From the NCBI RefSeq assembly GCF_913055835.1, contig NZ_CAJXKQ010000015.1, positions 27,584 through 91,583 of the forward strand: a stretch of DNA of 64,000 nucleotides. Direction: 5' to 3'. Made by a program: the position numbers and the translations under genes. Every line of letters starts with the position of its first letter. Position 1 is the first letter of the stretch. The stretch comes from an uncultured Marinobacter sp. (GTDB lineage: Bacteria > Pseudomonadota > Gammaproteobacteria > Pseudomonadales > Oleiphilaceae). Shown in pieces: positions 10,065 to 19,595 of this stretch. The notes under the pieces are model-generated. The model was not told the DNA's origin, made no database searches, and saw nothing but the letters and a program-made list of their open reading frames with translations.

Positions 10065-11105
10065 TTACTGCTTGCGGACTTTCTGTTCGCCAGCCTTTTG
10101 CCGCGGCAACCTCAAGGTAACGGTATACACATCGTTCTGGTGGCTGTGTTTTAACACCGCCGGCTCGCCGAACAGCGCCCGGAGCCGGGACTGTATGTTG
10201 GCCAGTGCCATGCGGTTGCCGTCGTGTTGCTGGTTATTCTGATCCGGCTTCGGGTTCTGGACCAGCAGATAGACAAACTCGCCTTTGGCCTGGGCTTCAA
10301 TCCTTACGGTGCCACCGTCCGGGCGGGGCTGGATGCCGTGGTAGATAGCGTTTTCCACCAGGGGCTGCAGCGTGAGTGGGGGAATGGCCTGTTGCTCGAG
10401 GCCATCCTCAATCTGCCATTCCAGCTTCAGGCGGTCACCCAGGCGCAGCGCCTCTATGGCCAGGTAGCGCTGGCACAGTTCCAGTTCCCTGGACAACGGG
10501 ATCAACTGGTCGCCGGTGCGAAGGCTGGCGCGAAAAAGTTCCGACAGATCCAGCACCGCATCTTCCGCCCGTTCAGGGTTAACCGCGATCAGGCTGGCAA
10601 TGGTGTTCATGCTGTTGAACAGGAAGTGGGGCTGTATGCGGGCCTGGAGCGAGGCCAGGTGCGCCTGCATTTCCGCTTCCCGCTGCTGTTGCCACTGGTG
10701 CTGCAGGTAAAAATAGCGCAGAACCATGAGCACGATCAGCAACGCCAGCAGCATCTTCTTGGCCACGCCCTGCCACACTGCCACGCCATCCTGGGGGTGC
10801 AGTACGCTGTCGGCAAACAGGCTGAACGCCAGCACATCCAGCAGCACAATGGCGACGATGGTGGTGGTCGCACCGGAGACAGACATCCGTGCAAGCCGGG
10901 TGCGCAAAAGGCAGATCAGGGCGGCACTGGTGAGGGTGGTCCACTGCACGAACAGCGACAACAGCCCGAAGTAATTCCAGTCGATCCAGCCCCGCTCCGC
11001 CTGCACGATGGCAAGCACCAGAACCAGCAGTTCGCTGGTGACCAGCAACAGGAACACGGCCCTCACCCGGCACAGGTCCGGAACGAAGAACTCGCTCTCT
11101 GTCAC
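10065..11105 (-). CDS. algZ: LytS/FimS-type sensor histidine kinase, AlgZ-like
   Basis: A 346-aa inner-membrane kinase. About four hydrophobic segments lie in residues 15-130. A His_kinase domain follows, with H160 in QPHFLFNSMNT, and then a degenerate HATPase with the N-box VENAIYHGI. The loss of a typical H-box and the position next to algR match FimS/AlgZ. It starts with GTG at 11105 and is divergent from argH. The 29-nt gap to algR indicates an operon. The symbol fimS is used for the same gene. Confidence 0.87.
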   Translation of the reverse strand: MTESEFFVPDLCRVRAVFLLLVTSELLVLVLAIVQAERGWIDWNYFGLLSLFVQWTTLTSAALICLLRTRLARMSVSGATTTIVAIVLLDVLAFSLFADSVLHPQDGVAVWQGVAKKMLLALLIVLMVLRYFYLQHQWQQQREAEMQAHLASLQARIQPHFLFNSMNTIASLIAVNPERAEDAVLDLSELFRASLRTGDQLIPLSRELELCQRYLAIEALRLGDRLKLEWQIEDGLEQQAIPPLTLQPLVENAIYHGIQPRPDGGTVRIEAQAKGEFVYLLVQNPKPDQNNQQHDGNRMALANIQSRLRALFGEPAVLKHSHQNDVYTVTLRLPRQKAGEQKVRKQ

Positions 11106-11224
11106 ACCTTTGTCCCCGTTACGGGGTGTCTCCTTTACCCGGGTCAGAATGGTATACTCCCGCCACGTTCAATGTACCCAGTTCCCGCCAGATGATGCCG
11201 GGCTGTCAGCAGGAAAGATAGACC

Positions 11225-12634
11225 ATGACGGATCAGAAAAAGTCTGACCAGACCACAAGCTCTGAAAAACCCTGGGGCGGACGCTTCAGTGAACCCACCG
11301 ATGCCTTTGTTGAAAAATTTACCGCATCCGTGGGATTTGACCAGCGCCTGTACCATCACGACATCACCGGCTCCATTGCCCACGCCACCATGCTGGCCGA
11401 AGTGGGCGTGCTCACCAGCGAGGAGCGGGACCAGATCATCGAAGGCCTTAAAGGCGTCAAGGCAGACATCGAGGCCGGCAATTTCCAGTGGTCGGTCAGC
11501 CTTGAAGACGTGCACATGAACATCGAGGCGCGCCTGACCGACCGTATCGGTATCACGGGCAAGAAGCTGCACACTGGCCGCAGCCGCAATGATCAGGTGG
11601 CCACCGATATCCGTCTGTACCTGCGTGACGAAATCGACGTGATTGCCCAGGAGCTGAAGCGCCTGCAAGCGGGCCTGCTGGACCTGGCCGAGCGTGAGGC
11701 GGACACCATCATGCCAGGCTTCACCCATCTTCAGACTGCCCAGCCGGTCACCTTCGGGCACCACTTGCTGGCCTGGTACGAAATGCTGGTGCGGGATGCC
11801 GAACGTCTGCAGGATTGCCGCAAGCGGGTGAACGTGATGCCCCTGGGCGCAGCGGCGCTCGCCGGCACCACCTATCCCATTGACCGTGCGATGACAGCGA
11901 GGCTGCTGGGCTTCGACCGGCCCACCGAGAACAGCCTGGACTCGGTCAGCGACCGGGACTTTGCCATCGAGTTCTGCAGCTTTGCCGCACTGCTGATGAC
12001 GCATTTGTCGCGGTTCAGCGAGGAACTGGTGCTCTGGACCTCCGCCCAGTTCGATTTCATTGATCTGCCGGACCGGTTCTGCACCGGCTCGTCCATCATG
12101 CCCCAGAAAAAGAACCCGGATGTGCCGGAACTGGTTCGGGGCAAGACCGGTCGTGTCAACGGCCACCTGATCAGCCTGCTGACCCTGATGAAGAGCCAGC
12201 CGCTGGCCTATAACAAGGACAACCAGGAAGACAAGGAGCCGCTGTTTGATACCGTGGATACCATCAAAGGTTGCCTGAAAGCCTACGCCGACATGATTCC
12301 GGCCATCCGGTCCAAGGCCGACAACATGCGGGTGGCGGCCAAGCGCGGTTTCTCCACCGCCACCGATCTGGCGGATTACCTGGTGAAGAAAGGCGTCCCG
12401 TTCCGGGATGCCCACGAAATCGTTGGCAAGTCCGTGGCGTTCGGTGTGGCTGAGGGGCGTGATCTGTCTGATATGACGCTGGAAGAGCTGCAGCAATTCT
12501 CCGATCACATCGGCGCCGATGTGTTTGATGTGCTGACCCTGGAAGGCTCGGTGCAGGCCCGGAATCACCTGGGCGGCACTGCGCCGGACCAGGTTCGCGC
12601 AGCTGTCGGTCGGGCTCGGGCCCAACTGGGCTGA
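11225..12634 (+). CDS. argH: Argininosuccinate lyase
   Basis: A 469-aa enzyme for the last arginine step, cleaving argininosuccinate to arginine and fumarate. It has the superfamily signature [12 protein letters not shown] (about 290-301), with the catalytic serine loop, and the [12 protein letters not shown] segment near residue 115. Length is normal for ArgH. The start is ATG at 11225, after a leader that contains TATACT at 11153-11158 but no clear -35. It is divergent from algZ, as in Pseudomonas. Confidence 0.97.
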   Translation: MTDQKKSDQTTSSEKPWGGRFSEPTDAFVEKFTASVGFDQRLYHHDITGSIAHATMLAEVGVLTSEERDQIIEGLKGVKADIEAGNFQWSVSLEDVHMNIEARLTDRIGITGKKLHTGRSRNDQVATDIRLYLRDEIDVIAQELKRLQAGLLDLAEREADTIMPGFTHLQTAQPVTFGHHLLAWYEMLVRDAERLQDCRKRVNVMPLGAAALAGTTYPIDRAMTARLLGFDRPTENSLDSVSDRDFAIEFCSFAALLMTHLSRFSEELVLWTSAQFDFIDLPDRFCTGSSIMPQKKNPDVPELVRGKTGRVNGHLISLLTLMKSQPLAYNKDNQEDKEPLFDTVDTIKGCLKAYADMIPAIRSKADNMRVAAKRGFSTATDLADYLVKKGVPFRDAHEIVGKSVAFGVAEGRDLSDMTLEELQQFSDHIGADVFDVLTLEGSVQARNHLGGTAPDQVRAAVGRARAQLG

Positions 12635-12662
12635 ATTCGAGCCCCGCAACGGGGTGGAGCGG

Positions 12663-15107
12663 TTAGCCGCCGATCCGCCCCGTGGTCAGGTCCACTGCCG
12701 CGGGAGTGAGTTCGTCCAGCGGTTGCGGACGGAATAGCCGGTAGCCCTGGCCGTAGTGAATGCCCAGGGTCCGGACCTTTCGCAGGGCGTCATCGCTCTC
12801 GATAAAGGTGGCGACGGTGACCTTGCCGGCAGCTTCGGCAATCCGGTGCAGGGCTTCCAGCATCACCTGCTGCACCGGGTCCTCTTCCAGTTGCTGAACC
12901 ATTCTCCGATCCAGTTTGATGATGTCCACCGGCAATCTCGCCGCCAGGCTGTAGCTTTCCACCGATGCGCCGGCGCCGTCCAGGGCGACGCGCAAGCCCG
13001 CGCGATGCAGCGCATCGCACAGCACCGCGACGTCATCGGGATACTGGGTGGCATGGGCTTCCCTGATTTCCAGGCAGAAACAGCCCGGGTCGAACGGTGA
13101 CTGGCGCAGGACATCCGCCATGAAGTCAGCGAAGGTGTCATCCAGCACGCTGGCCAGCGACAGGTTGAATCCACAATACTTCAGCCGAGGTTCCAGCAAA
13201 GGCTGGTTGCCGAGCCAGTCCAGGGTTTGCCGTATCACCTGGCGATCCAGCCGTTTGGCAAGGTCAAAACGTTCGGCGATGGGCAGGAAGTCATCGGGCT
13301 TCAGCGCCGCTTCATCGTCCGCGGTTGGTGGAATACGGCAGAGTATTTCCACATGGTCGCCCCAGGTGGGGCTGGCCACAGGTCTCATGGCCTGGTATTC
13401 GAGAATCAGGTTGTGGTTGTCCAGCGCTTCGCGGATCTGCTCGACCCGTTTGCTGGCGGTGGATTCGTCGGTCTGGTGGGCAATGGCCCGCGCAGCATGG
13501 ACCCGGTTTCGGCCGGACGTTTTGGCAGTATGGCAGAGGTCGGCCGCCTGGCTCAGAAGCTGTTCCGGATCTCCGGGGGCGTCGCTGTCGAGAATCAGTA
13601 GGCCACCGGAAGCTGTGGTCTGGAGCCTGTGTCCCTGCCAGTCGAAAACAAAGTCCCCGATCAGGTTAAGGGTTTCCTGGGCAATCTTGCGGGCCCGGGC
13701 TTCCGGGCAGTTTTCAATCAGGAGTGCGAAGGTGTCGCCGGCAAGGCGGGCCAGGGCATCGCGCTGGCGAACGCGCACGCCCAGATTGCCTGCCAGTTCC
13801 CGCAGGTAGCGGTCGCAGGTGCCGCTTCCAGCCAGATCGTTGAAGCGTTCGAATTCATCCAGGTCCAGATAGAGCAGGCTGTCGCAGGATTCGCGATGGG
13901 TTTTCTGTTCCAGGGTTCTGAGTACGCGGGCGATAAACGCCTTGCGGTTCATCAGGCCGGTGACCGGGTCGTGACGTATCCGGTATTCCTCGCTGGAGGC
14001 GTGGTTCAGCCTCGGCTCAATGCGACGGGCCACGTGCACGGCGCCGGTGATTTCGCCCTGCGCGTTGGTCAGGCGTTGGTAGTGGAATTCATGCACTGGC
14101 AGTTCCCGGGACTGCTGGGCCATGGGCATCTCAACCACGAAACTGTCGCGTTCGAAAGCCCGGTGCCAGAGCCGTTCCATCAGTCTGCGTTCGTTGGGAA
14201 ATTCCTCCAGGAGGTCGCTCAGGTTATCGCCTGCTTCGGGCTGGCGTCCGAAGGTTTCGGAAAACTGTCTGGCCCAGGCGGCATTAAAGTGGAGCAGGTT
14301 GAACGAAGCATCGACGGCGACAATCAGATCGGAGGTTGCGCTGGTAGTGGCTTCGAGCATGGTAGCCGCCTGCTGCCGGGCCCTTTCGAGTTGCATGTCG
14401 GCGGTCCGGTCCACCAGGGTGCCTCCGAGTCGGGGAATCCTGCCCCCCTGCTTCAGCGCCCGACAGTTGAGAGTCACCCGCCGCGGGTTCTGCCGCGAGG
14501 TGACAATGTCGAGATCCAGGGAAAACGATTCACCCGAGCGGAGACAGCGTCGGAACATGGCTCGCACCCTGGGCTGTCCAGTCTGGCAGTAGAATAGCGC
14601 CTGCTCGGGAGTGATTTCGGCGCCGGGTCTCAGCTCGAGAAGCTGGAACATTCCCTCGGTCCAGGTCATCTCATTGGTTTGGGTATCCAGTTCCCAGATC
14701 CCGAAACCGGCACTGCTCTCGGCCCCCCGTAACAACCGGGAATCGCTGGTCGAACTGTCGCACAGGGTTATTGTGGCGCTGGCCGCCTTGTCGGAGTCCC
14801 GCATGACGAGTCGCAGGCTCAGAGAAGCTGTGTAGAAAAAACCCTCCTTGTGCCGGAAAGTGACCAGAACATTCTGGCCGCGTTCAATGCGGTGGCGGTT
14901 GGCCGGTGCGAAGGGATCGTCCTGTCGTGATGCCAGGATCAGGTGCACTGGCTGGCCCTCAAGTTCGCTGGCATCGTAACCGAGCACTGCCTCGGCCTGG
15001 CGGTCGGCGAACAGTACTTTGCCCTCATCGTCGATGCGTATAGCGGTCTGGCGTTCGGAGACCGGTGACTGTTCCGAACGATAGCGGCGGATGATGAATT
15101 CTTTCAC
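12663..15107 (-). CDS. PAS-PAS-PAS-GGDEF-EAL protein with degenerate catalytic motifs
   Basis: An 814-aa protein starting at GTG 15107. It has three PAS-like segments (about 20-130, 135-240 and 250-365), a GGDEF domain (about 390-545) and an EAL domain (about 560-800). The GGDEF signature reads AGDTF and the EAL motif EIL. The DDFG metal loop reads DGAG and the EGVE loop is altered to TFIE. N (FNLS), ExxRE and the late lysine (IIKLD) remain. Catalysis of either c-di-GMP synthesis or breakdown therefore looks unlikely, and a c-di-GMP receptor or protein-protein switch is more plausible. It lies between argH and cyaA and has no predicted membrane segment. Confidence 0.88.
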   Translation of the reverse strand: MKEFIIRRYRSEQSPVSERQTAIRIDDEGKVLFADRQAEAVLGYDASELEGQPVHLILASRQDDPFAPANRHRIERGQNVLVTFRHKEGFFYTASLSLRLVMRDSDKAASATITLCDSSTSDSRLLRGAESSAGFGIWELDTQTNEMTWTEGMFQLLELRPGAEITPEQALFYCQTGQPRVRAMFRRCLRSGESFSLDLDIVTSRQNPRRVTLNCRALKQGGRIPRLGGTLVDRTADMQLERARQQAATMLEATTSATSDLIVAVDASFNLLHFNAAWARQFSETFGRQPEAGDNLSDLLEEFPNERRLMERLWHRAFERDSFVVEMPMAQQSRELPVHEFHYQRLTNAQGEITGAVHVARRIEPRLNHASSEEYRIRHDPVTGLMNRKAFIARVLRTLEQKTHRESCDSLLYLDLDEFERFNDLAGSGTCDRYLRELAGNLGVRVRQRDALARLAGDTFALLIENCPEARARKIAQETLNLIGDFVFDWQGHRLQTTASGGLLILDSDAPGDPEQLLSQAADLCHTAKTSGRNRVHAARAIAHQTDESTASKRVEQIREALDNHNLILEYQAMRPVASPTWGDHVEILCRIPPTADDEAALKPDDFLPIAERFDLAKRLDRQVIRQTLDWLGNQPLLEPRLKYCGFNLSLASVLDDTFADFMADVLRQSPFDPGCFCLEIREAHATQYPDDVAVLCDALHRAGLRVALDGAGASVESYSLAARLPVDIIKLDRRMVQQLEEDPVQQVMLEALHRIAEAAGKVTVATFIESDDALRKVRTLGIHYGQGYRLFRPQPLDELTPAAVDLTTGRIGG

Positions 15108-15154
15108 AACAGTTAGGCCTCGCGCGTTCTCCGGCTTTTATTTTTCTAAAGGTT

Positions 15155-15184
15155 TTGCCACGATGCCGACATCATACTCATACT
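15155..15184 (+). promoter_or_regulatory. Possible cyaA promoter
   Basis: TTGCCA at 15155-15160 and CATACT at 15179-15184 are separated by 18 bp; each matches four of six consensus bases. Initiation would give a leader of about 25 nt before the TTG start of cyaA at 15217. No CRP-like site could be recognised with confidence. Confidence 0.3.
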
Positions 15185-15216
15185 GATGCTGAAAAGAACC
15201 TCTCTGCGGAGCCGCC

Positions 15217-18075
15217 TTGACCGCCCACGTTGCCCCGATTTCCCTCGACTTTGAGGAGGGAATAGATCGCAAGACCCTCCGTCGTTTGAGGGACCGGTTT
15301 CTGCTGGTCAATCAGCAGCGCTGGAACCGCGCGCATTCGGCCTTGTCCTATCGCCAGCAGATGGTGCTGGAAATTCTGCCCCTGGTGTTTCATCTCAATC
15401 ATCCGGCATTGCCCGGTTACCTGGACAGCGACTGCCCCTATGGTCTGAGCAATTACCAGCCGTCACCGGCCACTATCAATGCGGCACGGCGGCTGGCGAG
15501 GACCTTCTCATTGAAGGATGAGGGCAAACGCTGGCCGGATCTGGACGCCATGTTCCTGATGGGCAGCCCTGGAACCCTGGGGCATTCCGTGGCCAGCGAT
15601 CTCGATGTCTGGCTCTGCCACCGTAGCGATTTGCCGGAGCGGGGAATCCGCTGTCTTGAGCGCAAGGCTGCCAAGCTGACTCGCTGGGCGGAATCCTTTG
15701 GTGTGGAACTCCACGTTTTCGTGTTCTGTGCCTCGGACTGGCGTGCAGGCCGTCAGCGGGCCGAAGTAACTGGTGAGAACTGTGGCAGTGCCCAGCATTT
15801 CCTGTTGCTGGATGAGTTCTACCGCACCAGCATTCATCTTGCCGGTGCCTGGCCCATGTGGTGGCTGATTCCTCCGGAGCAGGAAGAAAATTACGACGAC
15901 TGTATGCGCAGGCTGGTGGATTTCCGGTTTGTGCGTGCGGAGGACTACATTGATTTTGGCCCGGTTCCGGCGATCCCCGAGGCGGAATTTCTCGGCGCCG
16001 GTGTCTGGCAGTTGTACAAGGGGATTGATGCGCCCTGGAAGTCCATTCTCAAACTTCTTCTGATTGAATGTTACGCGCGGACGACCGGCGAGGCCTTGTT
16101 GTCCAGCGAGTTCAAGCGGGCTGTTTTCCGGGGCGAGACCAATGCGGACAGTCTCGACCCTTACGTCATGCTTTACGATCGACTCGAAGGCTGGCTGGCT
16201 GGTCCGGAAGTGGCCTCGAGGCTGGACCTGATCCGGCGGAGTCTGTACCTGAAAGCCGGTTTGCCATTGACCCGGTCCGAGGCTTCCGGAGAGCAGTGGC
16301 GCGCCCGTCTGTTGCGGCAACTGGTAACACGCTGGGGCTGGTCCGAGAATACGCTGGCGGAGCTGGATGAGCGCCAGCGCTGGCGGGCCGAGGATGTCAC
16401 CACCCTGCGCCGAACCATTGTCAACGAGCTGACCCATGGTTACCGGTTGCTCTCGAAAATGGCCAGGGAGCATGGCCAGCGTGCCGCCATCAGTGCCAAC
16501 GATATCAACCTGCTGGGCCGCAAGCTCTATGCAGCGTTTCAGCGCAAGGCTGGCAAGATTGAACAGATCAACCCGGGTTTGGCACCGTCGCTGGCGGAGG
16601 AAAATCTGGCGTTTCACCATCAGTCGGAGCAGGGTGGGGATGCGGACGGATGGCTGCTGTACCGGGATCTCGAAGACCCTGCGGATGCTTTCTGGCAGCC
16701 CGTTATCCGTCGTTCTGGCAATCTGGCGGAACTGATGGTCTGGTGCTACTGCAATGGCCTTCTGACCCGCTCGACCCGGCTGAATGTCCGTGCCGGTACC
16801 AGCATTGCCTCGGTCAGCGAATTGCGGGAAATGCTGGACGCCCTGTCTGCGTTCCTGCCATTTCCGGTTCCGCCTGCGGAGCGGGAGGCGCTGTCCAGGG
16901 GTGTGCGGCCCTTAAGGAATCTGCTGCTGGTGAACGTGGGCGTCGATCCCCAGGCACACCTGACGGAAAAGGGGCTTCACAAGCTCAGCTCCCGACACGA
17001 TTCGCTGGGCTTCAGTGGTGGTCGGGAGAACCTGGTGATCAGCATCGACCAGATTACCTTCAACAGCTGGCACGAGGTGAGCCTTCAGCACTACGCCGCC
17101 GGCGATACCCTGATCCAGTGTCTCAAGAATGTCCTGGCCTCGGTAGCAGCAAACCCGGCTGACTTGCCCGGTGTTCAGGTGCACTGCCACAACCGGGGTC
17201 ACGGCTCGGCCATCGCCCGCCGGGTCCAGGAACTGTTTGCTGATGTGCTTCGCCCCTTCTTTGCCGGGGGTACTGGCCCACATCCGCTGCGCTATGTCAT
17301 CGAGATGGATCGACGCTACTTCCTGCTTCAGTTCAATGGCCTGGAGCCCGGATTCGTCGCCCTGGAGAGCTTCGAGGCGCTGATGGCACACCTGGCATTG
17401 CCCCAGGAACGGTACCTGCCGGTGGTGTTCGATCGCTATGCTCTGCAGGAGGAGCCGGCCCTGCGGGCAGTTTGCCTGGCCAGCGAACCGGATAACATCC
17501 AGGTGTTCTACCGTATTCAGGGCGACCGGGCCCGGCTGTGGGTTGTCGACGAGCTGGGCTCGGTGTTCAGCTGGGAGCAGGCGGTGACCAGCCGCCGACA
17601 CCTGCTTGTGCCGGTACTGCGATTTCTCGATAACCTGATCGAGCGTCGGCTGCTGCGTCATACCGATTCCGCTGGCGTTGTGGCGGGCGTCCAGTGTTAC
17701 GAGATTGTCCGGCGCGACGGGACCTGGCGTGCCGAATACCGGCCGGAATCGGATTCGGGTGTGCCGCTGCCCGGGTTCGAGGTACAGGCCGTGGGCATCC
17801 ACGAAGGTGGCAGCCGCCTGCGCTTCGATATCTTTTGTGGTGATCAGGAGTTTTGTGTCCAGGAGTACGGCGACCAGCTCATTCCGGCGGTGGCCCACTA
17901 CATTCGGTCCCTGCGCCAGAGTGACGAGGCTTACCCGGTGTATCTGACCGATGTCCATCTGCCCCATGACCTCGACCCCCGGGTGTACCAGCAGGATATC
18001 CAGACCAGCCAGTACCTTTATTACCGGTCTGAGCTGGAGGATTCTCTGAACCGGCACCTGGCAAAGACGCGCTGA
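15217..18075 (+). CDS. cyaA: Class I adenylate cyclase
   Basis: A 952-aa enterobacterial-type adenylate cyclase producing cAMP from ATP. The N-terminal catalytic domain contains GSPGTLGHSVASDLDVW (116-132), with the serine and the metal-binding D128 and D130 of the family. The large C-terminal half is the regulatory region. It is slightly longer than E. coli CyaA (848 aa). The frame closes with a stop at 15190, and the only reasonable start is TTG at 15217. A TTG start is also known for E. coli cyaA, where it limits expression. cyaY is not adjacent here. Confidence 0.95.
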   Translation: MTAHVAPISLDFEEGIDRKTLRRLRDRFLLVNQQRWNRAHSALSYRQQMVLEILPLVFHLNHPALPGYLDSDCPYGLSNYQPSPATINAARRLARTFSLKDEGKRWPDLDAMFLMGSPGTLGHSVASDLDVWLCHRSDLPERGIRCLERKAAKLTRWAESFGVELHVFVFCASDWRAGRQRAEVTGENCGSAQHFLLLDEFYRTSIHLAGAWPMWWLIPPEQEENYDDCMRRLVDFRFVRAEDYIDFGPVPAIPEAEFLGAGVWQLYKGIDAPWKSILKLLLIECYARTTGEALLSSEFKRAVFRGETNADSLDPYVMLYDRLEGWLAGPEVASRLDLIRRSLYLKAGLPLTRSEASGEQWRARLLRQLVTRWGWSENTLAELDERQRWRAEDVTTLRRTIVNELTHGYRLLSKMAREHGQRAAISANDINLLGRKLYAAFQRKAGKIEQINPGLAPSLAEENLAFHHQSEQGGDADGWLLYRDLEDPADAFWQPVIRRSGNLAELMVWCYCNGLLTRSTRLNVRAGTSIASVSELREMLDALSAFLPFPVPPAEREALSRGVRPLRNLLLVNVGVDPQAHLTEKGLHKLSSRHDSLGFSGGRENLVISIDQITFNSWHEVSLQHYAAGDTLIQCLKNVLASVAANPADLPGVQVHCHNRGHGSAIARRVQELFADVLRPFFAGGTGPHPLRYVIEMDRRYFLLQFNGLEPGFVALESFEALMAHLALPQERYLPVVFDRYALQEEPALRAVCLASEPDNIQVFYRIQGDRARLWVVDELGSVFSWEQAVTSRRHLLVPVLRFLDNLIERRLLRHTDSAGVVAGVQCYEIVRRDGTWRAEYRPESDSGVPLPGFEVQAVGIHEGGSRLRFDIFCGDQEFCVQEYGDQLIPAVAHYIRSLRQSDEAYPVYLTDVHLPHDLDPRVYQQDIQTSQYLYYRSELEDSLNRHLAKTR

Positions 18076-18141
18076 CCTCGCGGCCCGGGGCGGGTGTCAG
18101 GTATACTGCGCCCATAGTGAACTCAGGGGTAGGAAGCTGAT

Positions 18142-18303
18142 ATGCGAGCGTGGACTCTGCCGATCATGATGCTGATGCTGGCTCTGTTGGTGAGCGGTTG
18201 TGGCCAGAAAGGTCCTTTGTACCGCGACAGCCAGGCCGCCTCGACGACTTCCGGGGCGGATTCGGCCCGGGACCAGTCGGACCGAAAAGAAAGCCGCGAC
18301 TAG
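18142..18303 (+). CDS. lptM: LPS-assembly-associated lipoprotein LptM (YifL family)
   Basis: A small gene of 53 codons. The ATG at 18142 begins MRAWTLPIMMLMLALLVSGC, a lipoprotein signal with lipobox LVSGC and lipidated C20. It is followed by the family hallmark GQKGPLY. The remainder is short, hydrophilic and charged. In E. coli the homologue (YifL) binds the LptDE outer-membrane translocon and helps its maturation. It lies 41 nt upstream of lysA, and lptM/lysA/dapF adjacency is common in gammaproteobacteria. A TATACT at 18102-18107 could be its -10. Confidence 0.9.
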   Translation: MRAWTLPIMMLMLALLVSGCGQKGPLYRDSQAASTTSGADSARDQSDRKESRD

Positions 18304-18344
18304 CGCACCGGCCTCCCGGCCCCGTTAAACGAATCAGGAAACTC

Positions 18345-19595
18345 ATGGATCATTTCAACTACCGCGACGGCGAGCTTTACGCCGAGGATGTCCCTGTCTC
18401 TGCCATTGCCGACCGTTTTGGTACACCGGCCTATGTTTACTCCCGCGCCACGCTGGAGCGGCATTACCGGGCCTATGACGATGCCCTGCGGGATCACCCG
18501 CATCTGGTTTGCTATGCCGTAAAAGCCAACAGCAATCTGGCAGTGCTGAACGTTCTTGCGCGGCTTGGTGCCGGCTTTGATATTGTGTCGGCGGGCGAGC
18601 TGGAGCGGGTACTGCGGGCCGGTGGTGATCCGTCGCGGGTGGTGTTCTCCGGCGTTGGCAAGCAGGAGTGGGAAATGAAGCGGGCGCTTGAGGTGGGCGT
18701 GCGTTGCTTCAATGTGGAATCCGATACCGAGCTGGACCGGCTCAACGCTGTGGCGGGAGAACTCGGCGTAAAGGCGCCGATTTCCCTGCGGGTGAATCCG
18801 GATGTGGATGCCGGTACCCATCCCTACATTTCCACGGGGCTGAAAGAGAACAAGTTCGGAATTGATATTGCCGAAGCGCCCCAGGTATACGCCCGTGCCG
18901 CAGGTATGCCGAATCTCGAAGTGAAGGGTGTGGATTGTCACATTGGCTCCCAGTTGACCAGCGTGTCCCCGTTCCTGGATGCTCTTGACCGGGTGCTGGC
19001 GCTGGTTGATTCCCTGGCAGAGCAGGGCATTCACATCCATCACCTGGATATGGGGGGGGGCCTGGGTGTCACCTACAACCAGGAGCAGCCGCCGCAGCCG
19101 TCGGATTACGTGAAGGCGCTGGCCGAGCGCCTGGGTGACCGGAAGCTGGAGCTGATTCTGGAGCCCGGCCGTTCCATTGCCGCCAATGCCGGCATCCTGG
19201 TCACCAGGGTCGAGTTCCTGAAGTGCACCGAACACCGGAACTTTGCCATCATTGATGCCGCCATGAACGATCTCATCCGCCCCGCCCTGTACAGCGCCTG
19301 GCAGGCGATCATCCCGGTCAAGCCGCATCAGGATGGTGAGGAAAAGGCCTGGGACCTGGTGGGTCCGGTCTGTGAAACCGGCGATTTCCTGGGCAAGGAC
19401 CGGCACCTCCGTCTCCAGGCCGGGGATCTGCTGGCAGTTCGTTCCGCCGGTGCCTACGGCTTCGTGATGAGTTCCAATTACAACACGCGGAACCGGCCGC
19501 CGGAACTGATGGTCGATGGCGACCAGGTGCACGTGGTTCGTCGCCGTGAAACTCTCGAAGACCAGCTCGCACCCGAGAGCTGCCTTCCTGAATGA
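18345..19595 (+). CDS. lysA: Diaminopimelate decarboxylase
   Basis: A 416-aa PLP enzyme converting meso-diaminopimelate to lysine. The PLP lysine is K60 in CYAVKANSN. The HIGSQ motif is near residue 205, the phosphate-binding glycine loop DMGGGLGV near 231, and the ECxxxD-type active-site segment reads [11 protein letters not shown]. The ATG at 18345 is preceded by AGGA; an in-phase upstream extension overlaps lptM in another frame and is not part of LysA. It overlaps dapF by 4 nt. Confidence 0.97.
   Translation: MDHFNYRDGELYAEDVPVSAIADRFGTPAYVYSRATLERHYRAYDDALRDHPHLVCYAVKANSNLAVLNVLARLGAGFDIVSAGELERVLRAGGDPSRVVFSGVGKQEWEMKRALEVGVRCFNVESDTELDRLNAVAGELGVKAPISLRVNPDVDAGTHPYISTGLKENKFGIDIAEAPQVYARAAGMPNLEVKGVDCHIGSQLTSVSPFLDALDRVLALVDSLAEQGIHIHHLDMGGGLGVTYNQEQPPQPSDYVKALAERLGDRKLELILEPGRSIAANAGILVTRVEFLKCTEHRNFAIIDAAMNDLIRPALYSAWQAIIPVKPHQDGEEKAWDLVGPVCETGDFLGKDRHLRLQAGDLLAVRSAGAYGFVMSSNYNTRNRPPELMVDGDQVHVVRRRETLEDQLAPESCLPE

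Noticed and set aside
11153..11158. TATACT as argH promoter
   Set aside because: The -10 is good but no -35-like hexamer is found at 16-18 bp; too weak to list as a feature.
12642..12654. Hairpin CCCCG-CAA-CGGGG between argH and the GGDEF/EAL gene as a terminator
   Set aside because: The stem is only 5 bp and no T-run follows on either strand.
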